The position numbers and the translations under genes were made by a program. Below the pieces are notes generated by a model. The model made no database searches. It was given only the letters and a program-made list of their open reading frames with translations, and was not told where the DNA came from. From positions 45,837,937-45,901,936 of the forward strand of contig NC_080064.1 in NCBI RefSeq assembly GCF_949987535.1: 64,000 bases of DNA, written 5' to 3'. Shown here piece after piece: positions 45,141 through 56,559 of this stretch (the first letter of the stretch is position 1; the number at the start of each line of letters is the position of its first letter). The stretch is from Balaenoptera acutorostrata. Lineage: Eukaryota > Chordata > Mammalia > Artiodactyla > Balaenopteridae.

Positions 45141-45449
45141 CTGCCTCCCACAAGAAGGGGAAAACCGGAAAGTTGGGCTGAGAAGCGTCCACTGGCCAGT
45201 CAGCTGGACGGGCTCACTGACAGGCTTTTACCCCACTTACTGGTTTTGCAGCAAAGAATTCAAATTTGGGCCTCAGTAAAATGACAAATTATGACCTGTC
45301 ACAGACCTTCGAGGTTACTGACCTATTATTCCAACCCTGAATAGCTCTAGTCATCAGTCCTTGCTGTTTCCTGCCTCCTTGTACCTTCGGGCCCTTGGTT
45401 TGCCCTTTGGAAGTGTCAGCTCTGACAAGCTGCTCAGTGTAAGCAAGGC

Positions 45450-45670
45450 CACGTGAGACAGTGAAAAACGCAACTGTGCAGCTTTAACCCCAGCTCGTGC
45501 CTCAGCTCTGCCCCTGACCTGCGCTGGCTGTGACGGGTGACGTCACCTCTCTGTGCCTCAGTGTCTTCACTTGTAAGATGGGAATGATTACATCTAACTT
45601 AAAAGGTTTGAGGATCCTCAAGTGAGGTGATAAAGGCCAAATGGCAAGTAGCAAAGCCTCATGCAAATGC
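45450..45670 (+). repeat. MIR SINE
   Basis: Phrases cctcagctctgcccctgacc, gtcacctctctgtgcctcag and cttgtaagatgggaatgatt. Confidence 0.7.
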
Positions 45671-45849
45671 TGTTACTTTTAATAACAATAAAAGCTGGAG
45701 GCAATCTGGTAGTCTAGATAAAAACAGCTGGCTACTTTCACAACTGCTGTCTGTTCACTTCTTTTCATCCCTCCCACAAACCTGCATCTGTCAAATCTGT
45801 TACAGCTTATAAAATCCGTTTGGTCTATTGTCTTATTAGTCCTTGCCCA

Positions 45850-45985
45850 AGCCCCGAGAGGCAGAATGCTACAGGAATGATCTCCCCCAGTTTACAGATG
45901 AGGAAACCGAGGTTCCAAGAGGGGCAGTGCCTTGCCCGAGGTCACAGAGCTGGTGAGAGGAGGTCCTCACACCCGGCCATGTCAC
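45850..45985 (+). repeat. MIR SINE, 3' half
   Basis: Phrases cagtttacagatgaggaaac and cttgcccgaggtcacagagc. Confidence 0.75.
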
Positions 45986-45989
45986 TGCC

Positions 45990-46245
45990 CCACCCTTGCC
46001 CATGGGAGAGAGCCTGTGCTCCTTAGCCTGGCACCAAAGCTCATCTGGATCTGGCCCCTGCCCTCCCCCCGCACATGCATCTCTCAGCAGACCCTGTTAT
46101 CTTCCAAGTGTACCATTGTTCCTCAAACATGCAATGACCTTTCTCAGTCCCTTGTCTTTGTACCCAATGTTCCCTCTGCCAGGCTGCCTGGGGGACTCCT
46201 GCCATCCTTCATCAATTCCTCCTGTAGTCCCTGTGATGGGTGCCC
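45990..46245 (+). repeat. L2 LINE fragment
   Basis: Phrases ctcatctggatctggcccct and aatgttccctctgccaggct are sense L2. The overlapping open frames (45932-46367) belong to it. Confidence 0.65.
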
Positions 46246-46289
46246 CGCACAGTAAGTTATCACTGTTGTTATCATTACTACTGTATGGA

Positions 46290-46535
46290 CCATTTTGCAG
46301 AGTGATCCAGCGCCCAGACTTGGAGCCAAACTACCTGGGTTTAAATTCTGGCTCAGCCACCCACTAGCTAAGTGATGCTGGGCAATTTACTTAACATCTC
46401 TGTGCTATATGTTCTCAACTATTCTCATGAGGGTAACCTCTGGCACTGTTGTGAGGAGTAAATAATATATGTAGAACAATAAGCACAGGGTCTGGCACAG
46501 AATAAACACTCAATATTAGTTATCATTGCTATTGT
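46290..46535 (+). repeat. MIR SINE, near full length
   Basis: Phrases gacttggagccaaactacct, aaattctggctcagccaccc and gcacagggtctggcacagaa, in order. Confidence 0.8.
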
Positions 46536-46539
46536 CTAT

Positions 46540-47275
46540 TATTGGTATTCAGCTATGCCTCTCCTCTCCCTGTCCCTGTGCTGAGCACCACGAGCTGACT
46601 CACACACAGTGTCTGGCTTCAGAGTCCAGGGGAGGAAAGAGGCGTGTAAACACTCCATGACAAAGCATTCATTCTGACCAAATCGCTGTTTTGCTTAAAT
46701 CATCTTGTGCCCCTGTTCACGTGCCCCTGTTCACGGGCCCCGAGTAGAAAAGAGCGTTCTGCAACCACTCCTTCCCCGCCCGCGGTGTCCTGGGTCCTCG
46801 TGCCGCCCACTCTGTTGGGTGTCTCATCCATGGGGAATGGCTTTGTCAGCTCGCCTTCTCTCCATGTTAACCCCAGAGACAGGCTGCCCCCAGAGCCAGG
46901 AAAGAGCCAGCCGCAGTACAATTTAGCTCCTTGGGCCGCTTCCCCAGCTGAGATTTGCAGGCTGTGCCTGTCACAGTGACCCTGCAGGCTCAATTACAGA
47001 TCTGCTTCTAGGCTAGACGGTGGCAGGAACCTGCCTAGATTTGCCAAACAGCCCCAAGGGAAAGCCACGGGCCAAACCTGGGACCTCAGAGAGCTTGGGG
47101 CTCATTTGGCTGCCTCACTTGTTACACATGAGGAAACTGAGGCCAGAAATGGGGGGGGGGCATTCCAAGCTCCTCTTGGGAAAATGGGCCCAGTGTGAAG
47201 TCTAATGTGGATCCCTGAGTACCGTCAAGGGAGCTTATTTTACTGTACATGAGCGTATGACTTCATTATTACCCA
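46540..47275. other. Intergenic, GC-rich, no gene seen
   Basis: 46690-47100 is GC-rich and apparently single copy, with a direct repeat of cccctgttcacg (46711, 46725). Overlapping open frames on both strands lack splice signals. A MIR scrap with a G10 run lies near 47120-47160. Confidence 0.35.
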
Positions 47276-47284
47276 AATAGCTTT

Positions 47285-47608
47285 TTTTTTTTTTTTAATT
47301 TATTTTTGGCTGCGTTGGGTCTTTGTTGCTGTGCAAGGGCTTTCGCTAGTTGCGGCGAGCGGGGACCACTCTTCGTTGTGGTGCGCGGGCTTCTCATTGC
47401 GGTGGCTTCTCTTGTTGTGGAACACGGGCTCTAGGCACGTGGGCTTCAGTAGTTGCGGCACGTGGGCTCTAGAGCGCAGACTCAGTAGTTGTGGCACACG
47501 GGCTTAGTTGCTCCACGGCATGTGGGATCCTCCCGGACCAGGGGTGGAACCCGTGTCCCCCGCATTGGCAGGCGGATTCTTAACCACTGCTCTACCAGGG
47601 AAGTCTCG
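47285..47608 (-). mobile_element. CHR-type SINE, antisense
   Basis: From a T-run through tggctgcgttgggtctttgt to taccagggaagtct. The 8-base flank atagcttt at 47277-47284 and 47609-47616 is its likely duplication. Confidence 0.88.
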
Positions 47609-47743
47609 ATAGCTTTCTTTTTATATAGCAAAATATTTTATATGGAACCATGCTTTAAAACTTAAACCTAAAGCAAGACATTGACTGCCATAAACAAAGA
47701 TCATATTCTGTCCACACAAACACATTTAGAATGTATTAGACAC

Positions 47744-48398
47744 TGAATTGGGTGATTGGGATTGACATGTATACGCTGATGTGTATAAAATTGATGACTA
47801 ATAAGAACCTGCAGTATAAACAAACAAACAAACAAACAAACAAAAAAACAACTAATACTAAACTTTCTTTGGGTTATTTGTATGGAAATATGTTAATATA
47901 AATGTTTCAGACATTACATGAAATTTCTAAAAATCTTATATGTTCTGGTATAATGTTATAAGTCATAATTCTAGTTATTACTTTAAAATGTATATCTCAG
48001 AAAAAACTAAATTTCCTTGTCAACTGCATTATTATGAACTTTCATCAAATCTTTAACCGTGGTCATTTTTAAGTCTTTTGTCATTTACAGATAGTTCTGG
48101 GTGTACTCTGATGTTTTTGCAAAAATGTTCCTATAAAAGGGTTTCATCTTCAAGGAATTCATGGAAAAGACTCTGACAAGTACAGGTTTCTGGTAACTGA
48201 CTACACTGCTGAACTGAATGAATAAGCATTTTCAGAACTCTAATGGAAAACTGATGAATTCATAAAAGTGCTAACAAGAGATCAAGATGAAAAAAAAATT
48301 AATTACATGGGACTGAGTGAACTGATGAGGATGATTATAATTTTTGTGACTTTCTGTTTGAATAAAATTTAAAAAAATAAAAATTAATTAAAAAAAAA
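47744..48398 (+). mobile_element. Truncated L1 3' end with about 540 bases of 3'-transduced sequence
   Basis: A 16-base duplication, agaatgta(t/c)tagacac, sits at 47728-47743 and 48399-48414. Inside, 47744-47819 is the L1 3' UTR end (compare 55120-55190), then a (CAAA)n tail to about 47853. Non-L1 sequence follows to 48370, with AATAAA at 48361-48366 and an A-rich tail. This matches an L1 transcript that read past its own weak signal and ended at a downstream one. Confidence 0.82.
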
Positions 48399-48414
48399 AG
48401 AATGTACTAGACAC

Positions 48415-48858
48415 AAACTAAACATTGCCTGGCTTCACCAACCTGTGATTACAAAATGGAGTCCCATTTTTGTCCAAAGAACAATTATCTTGAGCCTCCT
48501 TCTACATAAGCGGGAACTTACCCTTCTCAAAGGGTCCCCTGGCTATTCCTGGGAATCCCCAAGAGTAGCCAAAAGACAGCCTGTCGATGGCAGTCATCAT
48601 AAGATATTTGCCTGTTCTTCCTCTGCAGCTCAGGGCTACATCTTCATCAATATCCTCAACTAGTGACACCCTTCGAAGGAACCCACTGCTGCCACTGTTC
48701 ATGATGCCTGCCGTGAGGACTGTGTCAGGGCTTAAAAGTGCCCCACACTGCCTTTGTTCTGGGTGCGACCAACCATTGGGGCTGGGCCCCTCGGCCAGGG
48801 CTCTTGGCACCCAGTCCTACCAAGTGCAGGGAGTGGACCCCCACCTCCTTGTGGATTG
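48415..48858 (-). other. Single-copy-looking block with an open frame on the minus strand
   Basis: The minus strand is open over 48502-48810. From ATG 48685-48687 it reads MNSGSSGFLRRVSLVEDIDE and goes on past a GTAAGT at 48521-48526 that resembles a donor. I do not recognise the protein and no acceptor is evident. It could be an orphan first exon, a pseudogene piece or a conserved non-coding element. Confidence 0.25.
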
Positions 48859-48859
48859 A

Positions 48860-49045
48860 AAGCTTGCCAGCTAAGAGTCCTTGGTCAGGCCACCTCCCCT
48901 CTGAACCTGAGCCATCTCAACAGTGACATAGAGGTGATAATGTCCACCTGGAAGGTTTGTCAGGAGGATCACATGAAGCCTATATACATGAAGCCTGGCA
49001 CATAGTAGGTGTTCAATAAAAGGCAGTTATCATTATCATTATTAT
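48860..49045 (+). repeat. MIR SINE
   Basis: Phrases ctctgaacctgagccatctc, cctggcacatagtaggtgtt and a final tatcattatcattattat. Confidence 0.75.
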
Positions 49046-50340
49046 ACTGTCTGAGGCTGGGTTTCCCCAGGAACTGTCCCTGAAACAAGGATCTGAGACA
49101 AGAGGAAGCACCTGTAGACATGTTGGAAGGTGAGACAAGGAAGGGAAAGAAGTGGAGGATGTTATCAAATAAGTTTCTGATAAGCAAGGATTCCACCAAG
49201 GGATTCTGGATGATAGTGTAGAACGTGACTCAAAGTTGTCCCAGTCAAGGAGCAAGGGAGCTGGGATGTGTGTCCGCCACTCATTGGCTGCGATCTGCTG
49301 TGCTGTGTCTGTGTTGGTCTCTGTATGGCAGTTTGAAGCCCTAGCATGTCAGGGCATTAGGCAGTCAAGTGAATCATGGTAGAGACGAGAAACAGCCCTG
49401 GAAAAGAGGAGCCCTAGCCTGTGGCCACCCAGTGAGAAAGTGAGAAGCCAGATCCAAAACCCCGGTGTCCATATTCTTCCCTCAGCTCCTACCACCGATG
49501 TGGACATCATCTCTGGGCTAGCAGCAGGTGGGAGTGGGGGTCCTGTGAGCCATCTGGATTTAAGGCCAGCCCTCCCTTTAACTTTAGGTGCTCCTGGGGT
49601 CTCTCGGCCTCTCCCAGATGCCTTTCCTCTTCCCATCTGATGTGCCTGGGGCTTATGAAAAATCTCAGCTTCCGAGAAGAGAAGGAAAGCTATTATGGAG
49701 CCCTAGAAACTCTGGGAGAACAGCCAGAAGCTTCTAGTTCTGCCTTCTCCACTTACCTGCTTCCCAGGGCCACTTCAAAACAGGGGACCCATCAGTGTTC
49801 CCTGAGGTAGGGAGCCCTTCCCTATGCAGAGTCAAGGGGCCTGGGTCACAGTCCCAAGTAAAGGGGTCCTGGGGAGAGTCGGGGGGTGGGGGATGTGCAG
49901 CTAGTGAGGATGCAGTAGAGTCACTGCAGATTCTCCAGGAGCAGCCGTTCAAATGCCTGAGAGGGGAGGGGACTCAGCCAAGTCACCTTGTCAGATCCTG
50001 GCTTCCTGACCAGGGCCTAGGCTGACCAGATGGGACCTTGCAGCTCACCCTTTCCACTCCGAGCACCTCTCCTACAAGGGCTCTCGGGATTGCCCCAACT
50101 TTGCACCACTGCAAATCTGACTCCACGCTCACTGGGCATTGACCTTCGCCTTCACCATGTCACTTGCCTGTGTCACCAGTGCTCTCCTCATTCCTAAATA
50201 TAAGTCAAAGCTGTTGGTTCTTAACAGAATGATGGCTGCAACATCAGCACCGCTGACCACTTCATCCTTGAAACACATTCCTCTCGATTTTTCCAACATC
50301 ATATTTTTCTGGTTTCTCCTCCTGGGTCTCTTGGGCTTCT
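49046..50340. other. Intergenic, no gene seen
   Basis: Moderately GC-rich. Weak MIR-like wording near 49390-49460. Open frames on both strands overlap without splice context. Confidence 0.4.
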
Positions 50341-50344
50341 GTGG

Positions 50345-50465
50345 ATTCCTTCATTCATTCAACTAGGATTTATTTGGCTACTTTTATGTGTTAGTCATTG
50401 TGCTTCAGCCTGGTGACTCAGTGGTGAGCAAGATGGTCAAGACCTGCCTTCCAGAGCACACAGTG
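50345..50465 (-). repeat. L2 LINE 3' end, antisense
   Basis: Phrases cattcattcaactaggattt and tggtgactcagtggtgagca. Confidence 0.65.
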
Positions 50466-50925
50466 TAACGGGACCCTCAGGGTCCTGTTCTGAGCCTCCC
50501 CCCATCTGCTACCTCCCCACTCCCTCCTGATAATCTCAGCTACAGGTTGATGACTGTCAGACTCCAATCTTCTGCCCAGACCTTCTTCTTGAGCTCCAGG
50601 CCCACACCTCTCACTGCTTGGAGGACATTTCCATCTGGTCCATAAGCAACTCAAACTTGCAAGGTCCAAACAAAACTCATGACCTTCTCCTCAAAGTTCT
50701 CCTCCCCTATAGCTTGTCTCACGAGCAATGAACTGGGGAGTCATTTTGAACTCCTCCCTCCAGCATCTTACAACCATCTGCCCTTTATACCGATGCAGCC
50801 CTTCTGTCTTCCCACAGTCAGTGACCTAGGTCTGCATCACAGACACAGCCTCCAGCCCATCTTCCTCATCCAGTCTTGTCCCCTCCAAACCATTGCATGG
50901 ACATTGCTAGAGGGATCAAAAGTAA

Positions 50926-52445
50926 ACCCAGACAGCCCAAAGGGCCATCAGTGGATAAATGGATAAACAATCTGTGGTTTATACAGTTGGCCCTCTGTAT
51001 CCACATGTTCTTCGTCTGTGAATTCAGCCACCTGTGGATCGAAAATATTTGGGGGAAAAAAAATCCCAGAAGTTCCCAAAAAGTAAAACTTGAATTTGTT
51101 GAGGGCTGGCAACTATTTACATAGTACTTACACTGTATTTACAACTAAGTCCATTCGATTAGATAATATAAGTAACCTAGAAATGATTTAAAGTATACGG
51201 GAAGATGTGCCTAGTTTATATGCAAATACTAGGCCATTTTATATAAGGGACTTGAGCGTCTGTGCATTTTGATATCCACAGGGGTCCTGGAACCAATCCC
51301 CACAGATACCAAAGAATGACTGTACATACAATGGAACTTATTCATCCATAAAAAGGAATGAAGTATTGATAGATGCTACAGCACTGATGGACCTCGAAAC
51401 CATTAAGCAAAGGGAAAAAAAACAGGCACAAAAGGTTTCATATCGTATGGTTCTATAAATGAAATGTCCAGAATAGATAAGCGTCCATAAAGACAGAATG
51501 CGGGTTGATTGTTGCCAGAGGCTGAGGGGAGGAAGAATGGGAAGAAACTGCTTAGTGGGTAAGGGATTTTACTTTGGAGTCAGGAAAATGTTTTGGAATT
51601 GGATGTTGGTTGCACAACAGTGTGAATGTACTAAATGTCACTGAATTGTTCACTTTAAAATGGTTAATTTTATGTTATGTGAATTTCACCTCAGTAAATT
51701 GTTTTTTAAAATACCTTCTTACACACATTAGGATGGCTAATATCAAAAAAGCAAAATAACAAGTGTTGGCACGGATGTAGATAAATTGGAACATTGTGCA
51801 TTGTTGGTGGGAATGTAAAACGGTACAGCTGCTGTGGAAAACAATATGGTGATTCCTCAAAAAATTAAAAATAGAATTACCATATGACCCAGGAATTTTA
51901 CTTCTGGGCATATATCCAAAAGGACTGAAAGCAGGGTCTCCGAGAGATATTTGTACACCCATGTTCATAGCAGCATGATTCACAATAGCCAAAAGGTAGA
52001 AGTGACCCACATGTCTATAGAAGGATGAACAGATAAACAAAATGTGGTACATACGTACAGTATTCAGTCTTAAAAAAAGAAGGAAATTCTGCAATATGCT
52101 ACAACATGGATGAACCTTGAGGACATTATACTAAGCGAAATAAGCCAGTCACAAAAAGACAAATACTGTATGATTCCACTTATATGAGGTGCTTAGAGTG
52201 GTCAAAACCATAGAGACAGAAAGCAGAATGGTGGTTGCCAGGGGCTGGGGGGTCGGTGGTGGGGAGAATGGAGAGGTCTTGTTTAATGGGTACAGAGTTT
52301 CAGATTTCCAAGATGAAAAGAGTTATGGGGATGGATGGTAATGATGGCTGCACAACAATGTGAATGTATTTCATGCCGTGAACTGCACACTTAAAAATGG
52401 CTAAGATGGTAAATTTTATGTTATATGTATTTTACCACAATAAAA
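50926..52445 (+). mobile_element. Old L1 3' ends, two in tandem, in L2
   Basis: First unit 50926-51705 (gtgaatgtactaaatgtcac, ttatgttatgtgaatttcac), with a Tigger element at 50984-51322. Second unit 51706-52445 (gcattgttggtgggaatgta, atgacccaggaattttactt, aactgcacacttaaaaatgg). They belong to related old L1 families. Confidence 0.7.
50984..51322. mobile_element. Tigger-type DNA transposon (MER44-like)
   Basis: Ends cagttggccctctgtatcca and, reversed, cagtcattctttggtatctg. TA flanks at 50982-50983 and 51323-51324. The interior reads gtggatcgaaaatatttggg and gatttaaagtatacgggaag. Non-autonomous. Confidence 0.85.
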
Positions 52446-52979
52446 AAATTCTTTAAGTAAATCTGACCTTGTCACTATCTTTTCAGTTCCCTGCAAAGGC
52501 CCCATTGTTCTTAAGATTAAGTTCCAGCTCCACAGCTTGGCAGCCAAGGCCCTCTGTGACCCAGCTCCCTACCCACTTCTGAGGCCTCATGTTCTGCTTC
52601 TTGCCACACACATTCTTTAGTCCACATCCTAGTTATAGTTTGTCACACAAGCCAACCATTTTCTCTAACGCTCTGGGTGCCCTGCACATGCTATTCCTTC
52701 TGCCTGGGACACTTTTCCCCATTTCTTCAGGCTCACGTGCCGTCCTTTAAATTATGCTTGGGGATTATTTTCTCTAGGAAGACTTTTTTTGCTCCACTGG
52801 TCCCTGGTCCAGGGCCTCTGGGCTCCCCTTCATCATACGATACTCATGTCACAGTACCATCCAGTTATGTGTCTATCTCCCCCTGCCCCCCAGGCTTTGT
52901 GCTGAAGGAAAACCCTGACGAAGTTTTGTTCATCTCTGTGCAGGAGTCAGCAGAGAAGAAGGAATATTAGAGTGGAGAT

Positions 52980-53240
52980 TACTGAGGCGGTAAGCTCTCA
53001 GGCTAGGCATGTGAGTAAGACAAGAATACAGGAGGTAGAGCCAAGCAGGGTGTACAGAGGAGGGAGCAATCCCATCCCTGCCATTGAGCCCCGGAAGCTT
53101 CTTGGAGGTAGGGGCGTTTGAGAGGGTAGCATTTCTACAGACAGAGATGGAGGTCTTCGAAGAGTGTGGGTAAAGCACAGAGATGGGAACCCGCTTGGCA
53201 TGGAGGAGGAGCAGAGAACAGCAAGTCATCTTAGGGCAGC
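52980..53240 (-). repeat. L2 LINE fragment, antisense, weak
   Basis: Phrases ggcatgtgagtaagacaaga and gagatggaggtcttcgaaga suggest reversed L2, well diverged. Confidence 0.4.
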
Positions 53241-53377
53241 GATTCTTCATAAGCCTTTCAGAGCTGCAAAAGCCTCCTTACAAGTGAAGTCATGTGAGAA
53301 ACCAATGCTTTAAAACAGATGCAAGTGGATCTGCTCTGGTTGAAGTAGACTTGAGGGGTCTGAAAGCCCTATTCTGT

Positions 53378-53518
53378 CCCCACCACCACACACACCATCG
53401 TCCCAGCCACTACACACACCGTCGTCCCAAACAAACACCACACCATCATCACAACTATCACATACACAAATACCACCAACACACACACCATTCTCACACA
53501 CACACACCATTACACACA
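53378..53518 (+). repeat. Imperfect CA/CCA-rich simple repeat
   Basis: Alternating CA, CCA and CCATC runs over about 140 bases with no fixed period. Confidence 0.8.
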
Positions 53519-53558
53519 TATCCTCTTTCTCTACAGAACGCAGTTAGAAAATCAGCAG

Positions 53559-55212
53559 GAAATCCACGCACCTATGGTCGACTAATCTATGACAAAGGAG
53601 GCAAGGATATACAATGGAGAAAAGACAGTGTCTTCAATAAGTGGTGCTGGGAAAACTGGACAGCTACACGTAAAAGAATGAAATTAGAAAACTCCCTACC
53701 ACCATGCACAAAAATAAACTCAAAATGGTTTAGAGACCTAAATGTAAGACCGGACACTATAAAACTCTTAGAGGAAAACACAGGAAGAACACTCTTTGAC
53801 ATAAATCACAGCAAGATATTTTATGATCCACCTCCTAGAGTAATGGAAATAAAAACAAAAATAAACAAATGGGACCTAATGAAACTTAAAAGCTTTTGCA
53901 CAGCAAAGGAAACTACAAACAAGATGAAAAGACAGCCCTCAGAATGGGAGAAAATATTTGCAAACGAATCAACAGACAAAGGATTAATCTCCAAAATATA
54001 CAAACAGCTCATGCAGCTCAATATTAAAAACACAAACAACCCTGGGCTTCCCTGGTGGCGCAGTGGTTGAGAATCTGCCTGCTAATGCAGGGGACACGGG
54101 TTCGAGCCCTGGTCTGGGAAGATCCCGCATGCCGCGGAGCGGCTGGGCCCGTGAGCCACAATTACTGAGCCTGCGTGTCTGGAGCCTGTGCTCCGCAACA
54201 AGAGAGGCCACGATAGTGAGAGGCCCGCGCACCATGATGAAGAGTGGCCCCCGCTTGCCACAACTAGAGAAAGCCCTAGCACAGAAACGAAGACCCAACA
54301 TAGCAATCAATCAATCAATCAATTAATCAATAAAAAAATAAATCTTAAAAAAACAAAACAAACAAACAAAAAAACACACAAACAACCCAATCCAAAAATG
54401 GGCCGAAGACCTAAATAGACATTTCTCCAGAGAAGATATACAGATGGCCAAGAAGCATATGAAAAGCTGCTCAACATCACTAATTATTAGAGAAATGCAA
54501 ATCAAAACTACAATGAGGTATCACCTCACACCAGTTAGAATGGGCATCATCAGAAAATCTACAAACAACAAATGCTGCAGAGGGTGTGGAGAAAAGGGAA
54601 CCCTCTTGCACTGTTGGTGGGAATGTAAATTGATACAGCCACTATGGAGAACAGTATGGAGGTTCCTTAAAAAACTAAAAATAGAACTACCATATGACCC
54701 AGCAATCCCACTACTGGGCATATACCCTGAGAAAACCATAATTCAAAAAGACACATGCACCCCAGTGTTCATTGCAGCACTATTTACAATAGCCAGGACA
54801 TGGAAGCAATCTAAATGCCCATCGACAGACGAATGGATAAAGAAGATGTGGTACATATATACAATTGAATATTACTCAGCCATAAAAAGGAACAAAATTG
54901 GGTCATTTGTAGAGACGTGGATGGAGCTAGAGTCTGTCATACAGAGTGAAGTAAGTCAGAAAGAGAAAAACAGATACGGTATATTAACGCATATATGTGG
55001 AACCTAGAAAAATGGTAGAGATGAACCAGTTTGCAGGGCAGAAATTGAGACACAGATGTAGAGAACAAACGTATGGACACCAAGGAGGGAAAGTGGCGGG
55101 GGGTGGTGTGCTGAATTGGGCGATTAGGATTGACATGTATACACTGATGTGTATTAAATTGATGACTAGTAAGAACCTGCTGTATAAAAAAATAAATTAA
55201 ATTAAGTTAAAG
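53559..55212 (+). mobile_element. Young 5'-truncated L1 with open ORF2 C-terminus
   Basis: Perfect 12-base duplication gaaaatcagcag at 53547-53558 and 55213-55224. The ORF2 C-terminal part is open on both sides of the SINE at 54043-54375: 53565-54030 ([31 protein letters not shown]) and about 54389-55007 ([33 protein letters not shown], ending ILTHICGT and a stop). The 3' UTR ends aaaaaataaattaaatt. Low damage suggests a fairly recent insertion. Confidence 0.88.
54043..54375 (+). mobile_element. CHR-2 type SINE inside the young L1
   Basis: Full head and body from tgggcttccctggtggcgca, with an ATCA-repeat and A-rich tail. Perfect 13-base duplication acacaaacaaccc at 54030-54042 and 54376-54388. 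It breaks the L1 ORF2 frame and must be younger than that L1. Confidence 0.93.
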
Positions 55213-55259
55213 GAAAATCAGCAGCATAGCAGGTACAGGTAGAGCAATGGATATAAGCA

Positions 55260-55870
55260 TCACTCTGAGAGTGATGCGAGCTGGTCATCAGGGCCTTGTG
55301 GGCAAGGTTGAGGAGCTCCACCTTTATCCTGAGGACAGTGGGGAGCCATGGTGGGGTCTCAGAAGGAAGATCTCCACTTCAGTGTGGGGATGGAGTAGAG
55401 GGGCCCGCAGCCAGGATCAGCCTGCCCAGACAGAGGCCCTAAAGGATGGAAATGGGACCCTCACAGCCCCTCCAGTGCAGGGTAGGTAAGGAGTGTCCTC
55501 AGGCTGGCATGGCAAGAATTCTCAGGACCCAGAACTTGGAACCAAGTCCAAGCTAACATTTTTACTCATCCTTATGCTGTGTCCAGACTCCATGGTCTGC
55601 CCATGGTCTAGATGAACTCCAGGCAATGGCTGGAGGCAGGCGAGGCTAATGATGGCAGTGTAGTGGCAGTGGGGATGAGAGAGACAGGAACAAACTGGAG
55701 ACATGCGGGCACATGGAATTGACAGGCTGGATGTGGGAGGCGAGGGAAGGGGAGGGATCAAAGATGAGCCCAGGTATCTGTCGGGGTGACTCACTGAGAT
55801 AGGAACACAGGAGGAAGAAGAGGCTTGGGGAACATAATGATTCCATTTGAGGCTTACGGGGTGGCTTTGC
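55260..55870 (-). repeat. L2 LINE fragment, antisense
   Basis: Phrases gggccttgtgggcaaggttg, agtggggagccatggtgggg and gggatcaaagatgagcccag occur in reversed-L2 order. Confidence 0.6.
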
Positions 55871-55874
55871 CTGT

Positions 55875-56542
55875 GGGGAAGCCTGGAACTGTCATCTAAA
55901 GCAGCGGAGGAGGGGACTGAACCCAAGAGAGAGGTCTGGGTGGAGACACAGGCTGGGAGTCACCAAATACCACAAAGATGGTACCAAAACCCCCAGGAAA
56001 AACAAGATTGTCCAAGACCCTACTGGGTGAGGGCAGAGGCCTCCTCTGACCCTTCAGACTTAGCTAAGCTCCTGGGAAGTTGTCTCCACTACACTGGCTG
56101 TTTTCCCTTTGACACACTCACTCATCCAGGAGACTAGCAAGTCCAGTTTCCCCAGGACTTCCCTATTTTAGAACTGAAAGTTCCACATCCTGGGGAGCCC
56201 CTCAGTCCTGGCAAACCAAGGCAAGCCAGGACAATTGGTCAGCTTTCACATATCCCAGTTTTAAGGATTTGGTCAGTGTAATAGGATTTAAGAGTCAGGG
56301 GAAGGAGAAGGATGCCAGGAGGATTCAGGGCTGTGTTTGGGATGTTGGAGAAAACCCTCTAGGAGGCATTTCAAACCTTTTTCCTGCTGGGAAACTGGCA
56401 CAACCCGGATGTAGTGGCTGAGTCTGGCTCCAGGGGTGGTTTGGCCTTCCTGGTCCCCCAGGCCACGCTTCCCCATCACCACCCGTCCTCCGCAGGGAGG
56501 CCATCAGCTTCCTGGTGATGCCACGGATCCCTCCTTGCGGCT
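55875..56542. other. Intergenic, no gene seen
   Basis: GC-rich towards the right. Open frames lack exon signals. Confidence 0.4.
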
Positions 56543-56557
56543 CCACAAGGTGGCGCT
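56543..56557 (+). promoter_or_regulatory. Possible CTCF-type site
   Basis: ccacaaggtggcgct matches the CTCF core (CCA-S-Y-AG-R-K-GGC-R-S) at all but one position, in a GC-rich, apparently single-copy stretch. Motif only. Confidence 0.4.
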
Positions 56558-56559
56558 GT

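Larger units (their letters stand above)
50480..52900 (+). repeat. Long sense L2, split by L1 sequence
   Basis: L2 is read at 50480-50925 (tgaactggggagtcattttg, ctgcatcacagacacagcct) and 52450-52900 (aatctgaccttgtcactatc, tggcagccaaggccctctgt, tattccttctgcctgggaca). The 1.5 kb between them is L1 and a Tigger element. Confidence 0.75.

Noticed and set aside
53378..53518. Repeated CACACA/CCATC units resembling an array
   Set aside because: No fixed repeat length and no unique spacers. It is a degenerate simple repeat, and CRISPR arrays do not occur in animal nuclear DNA.
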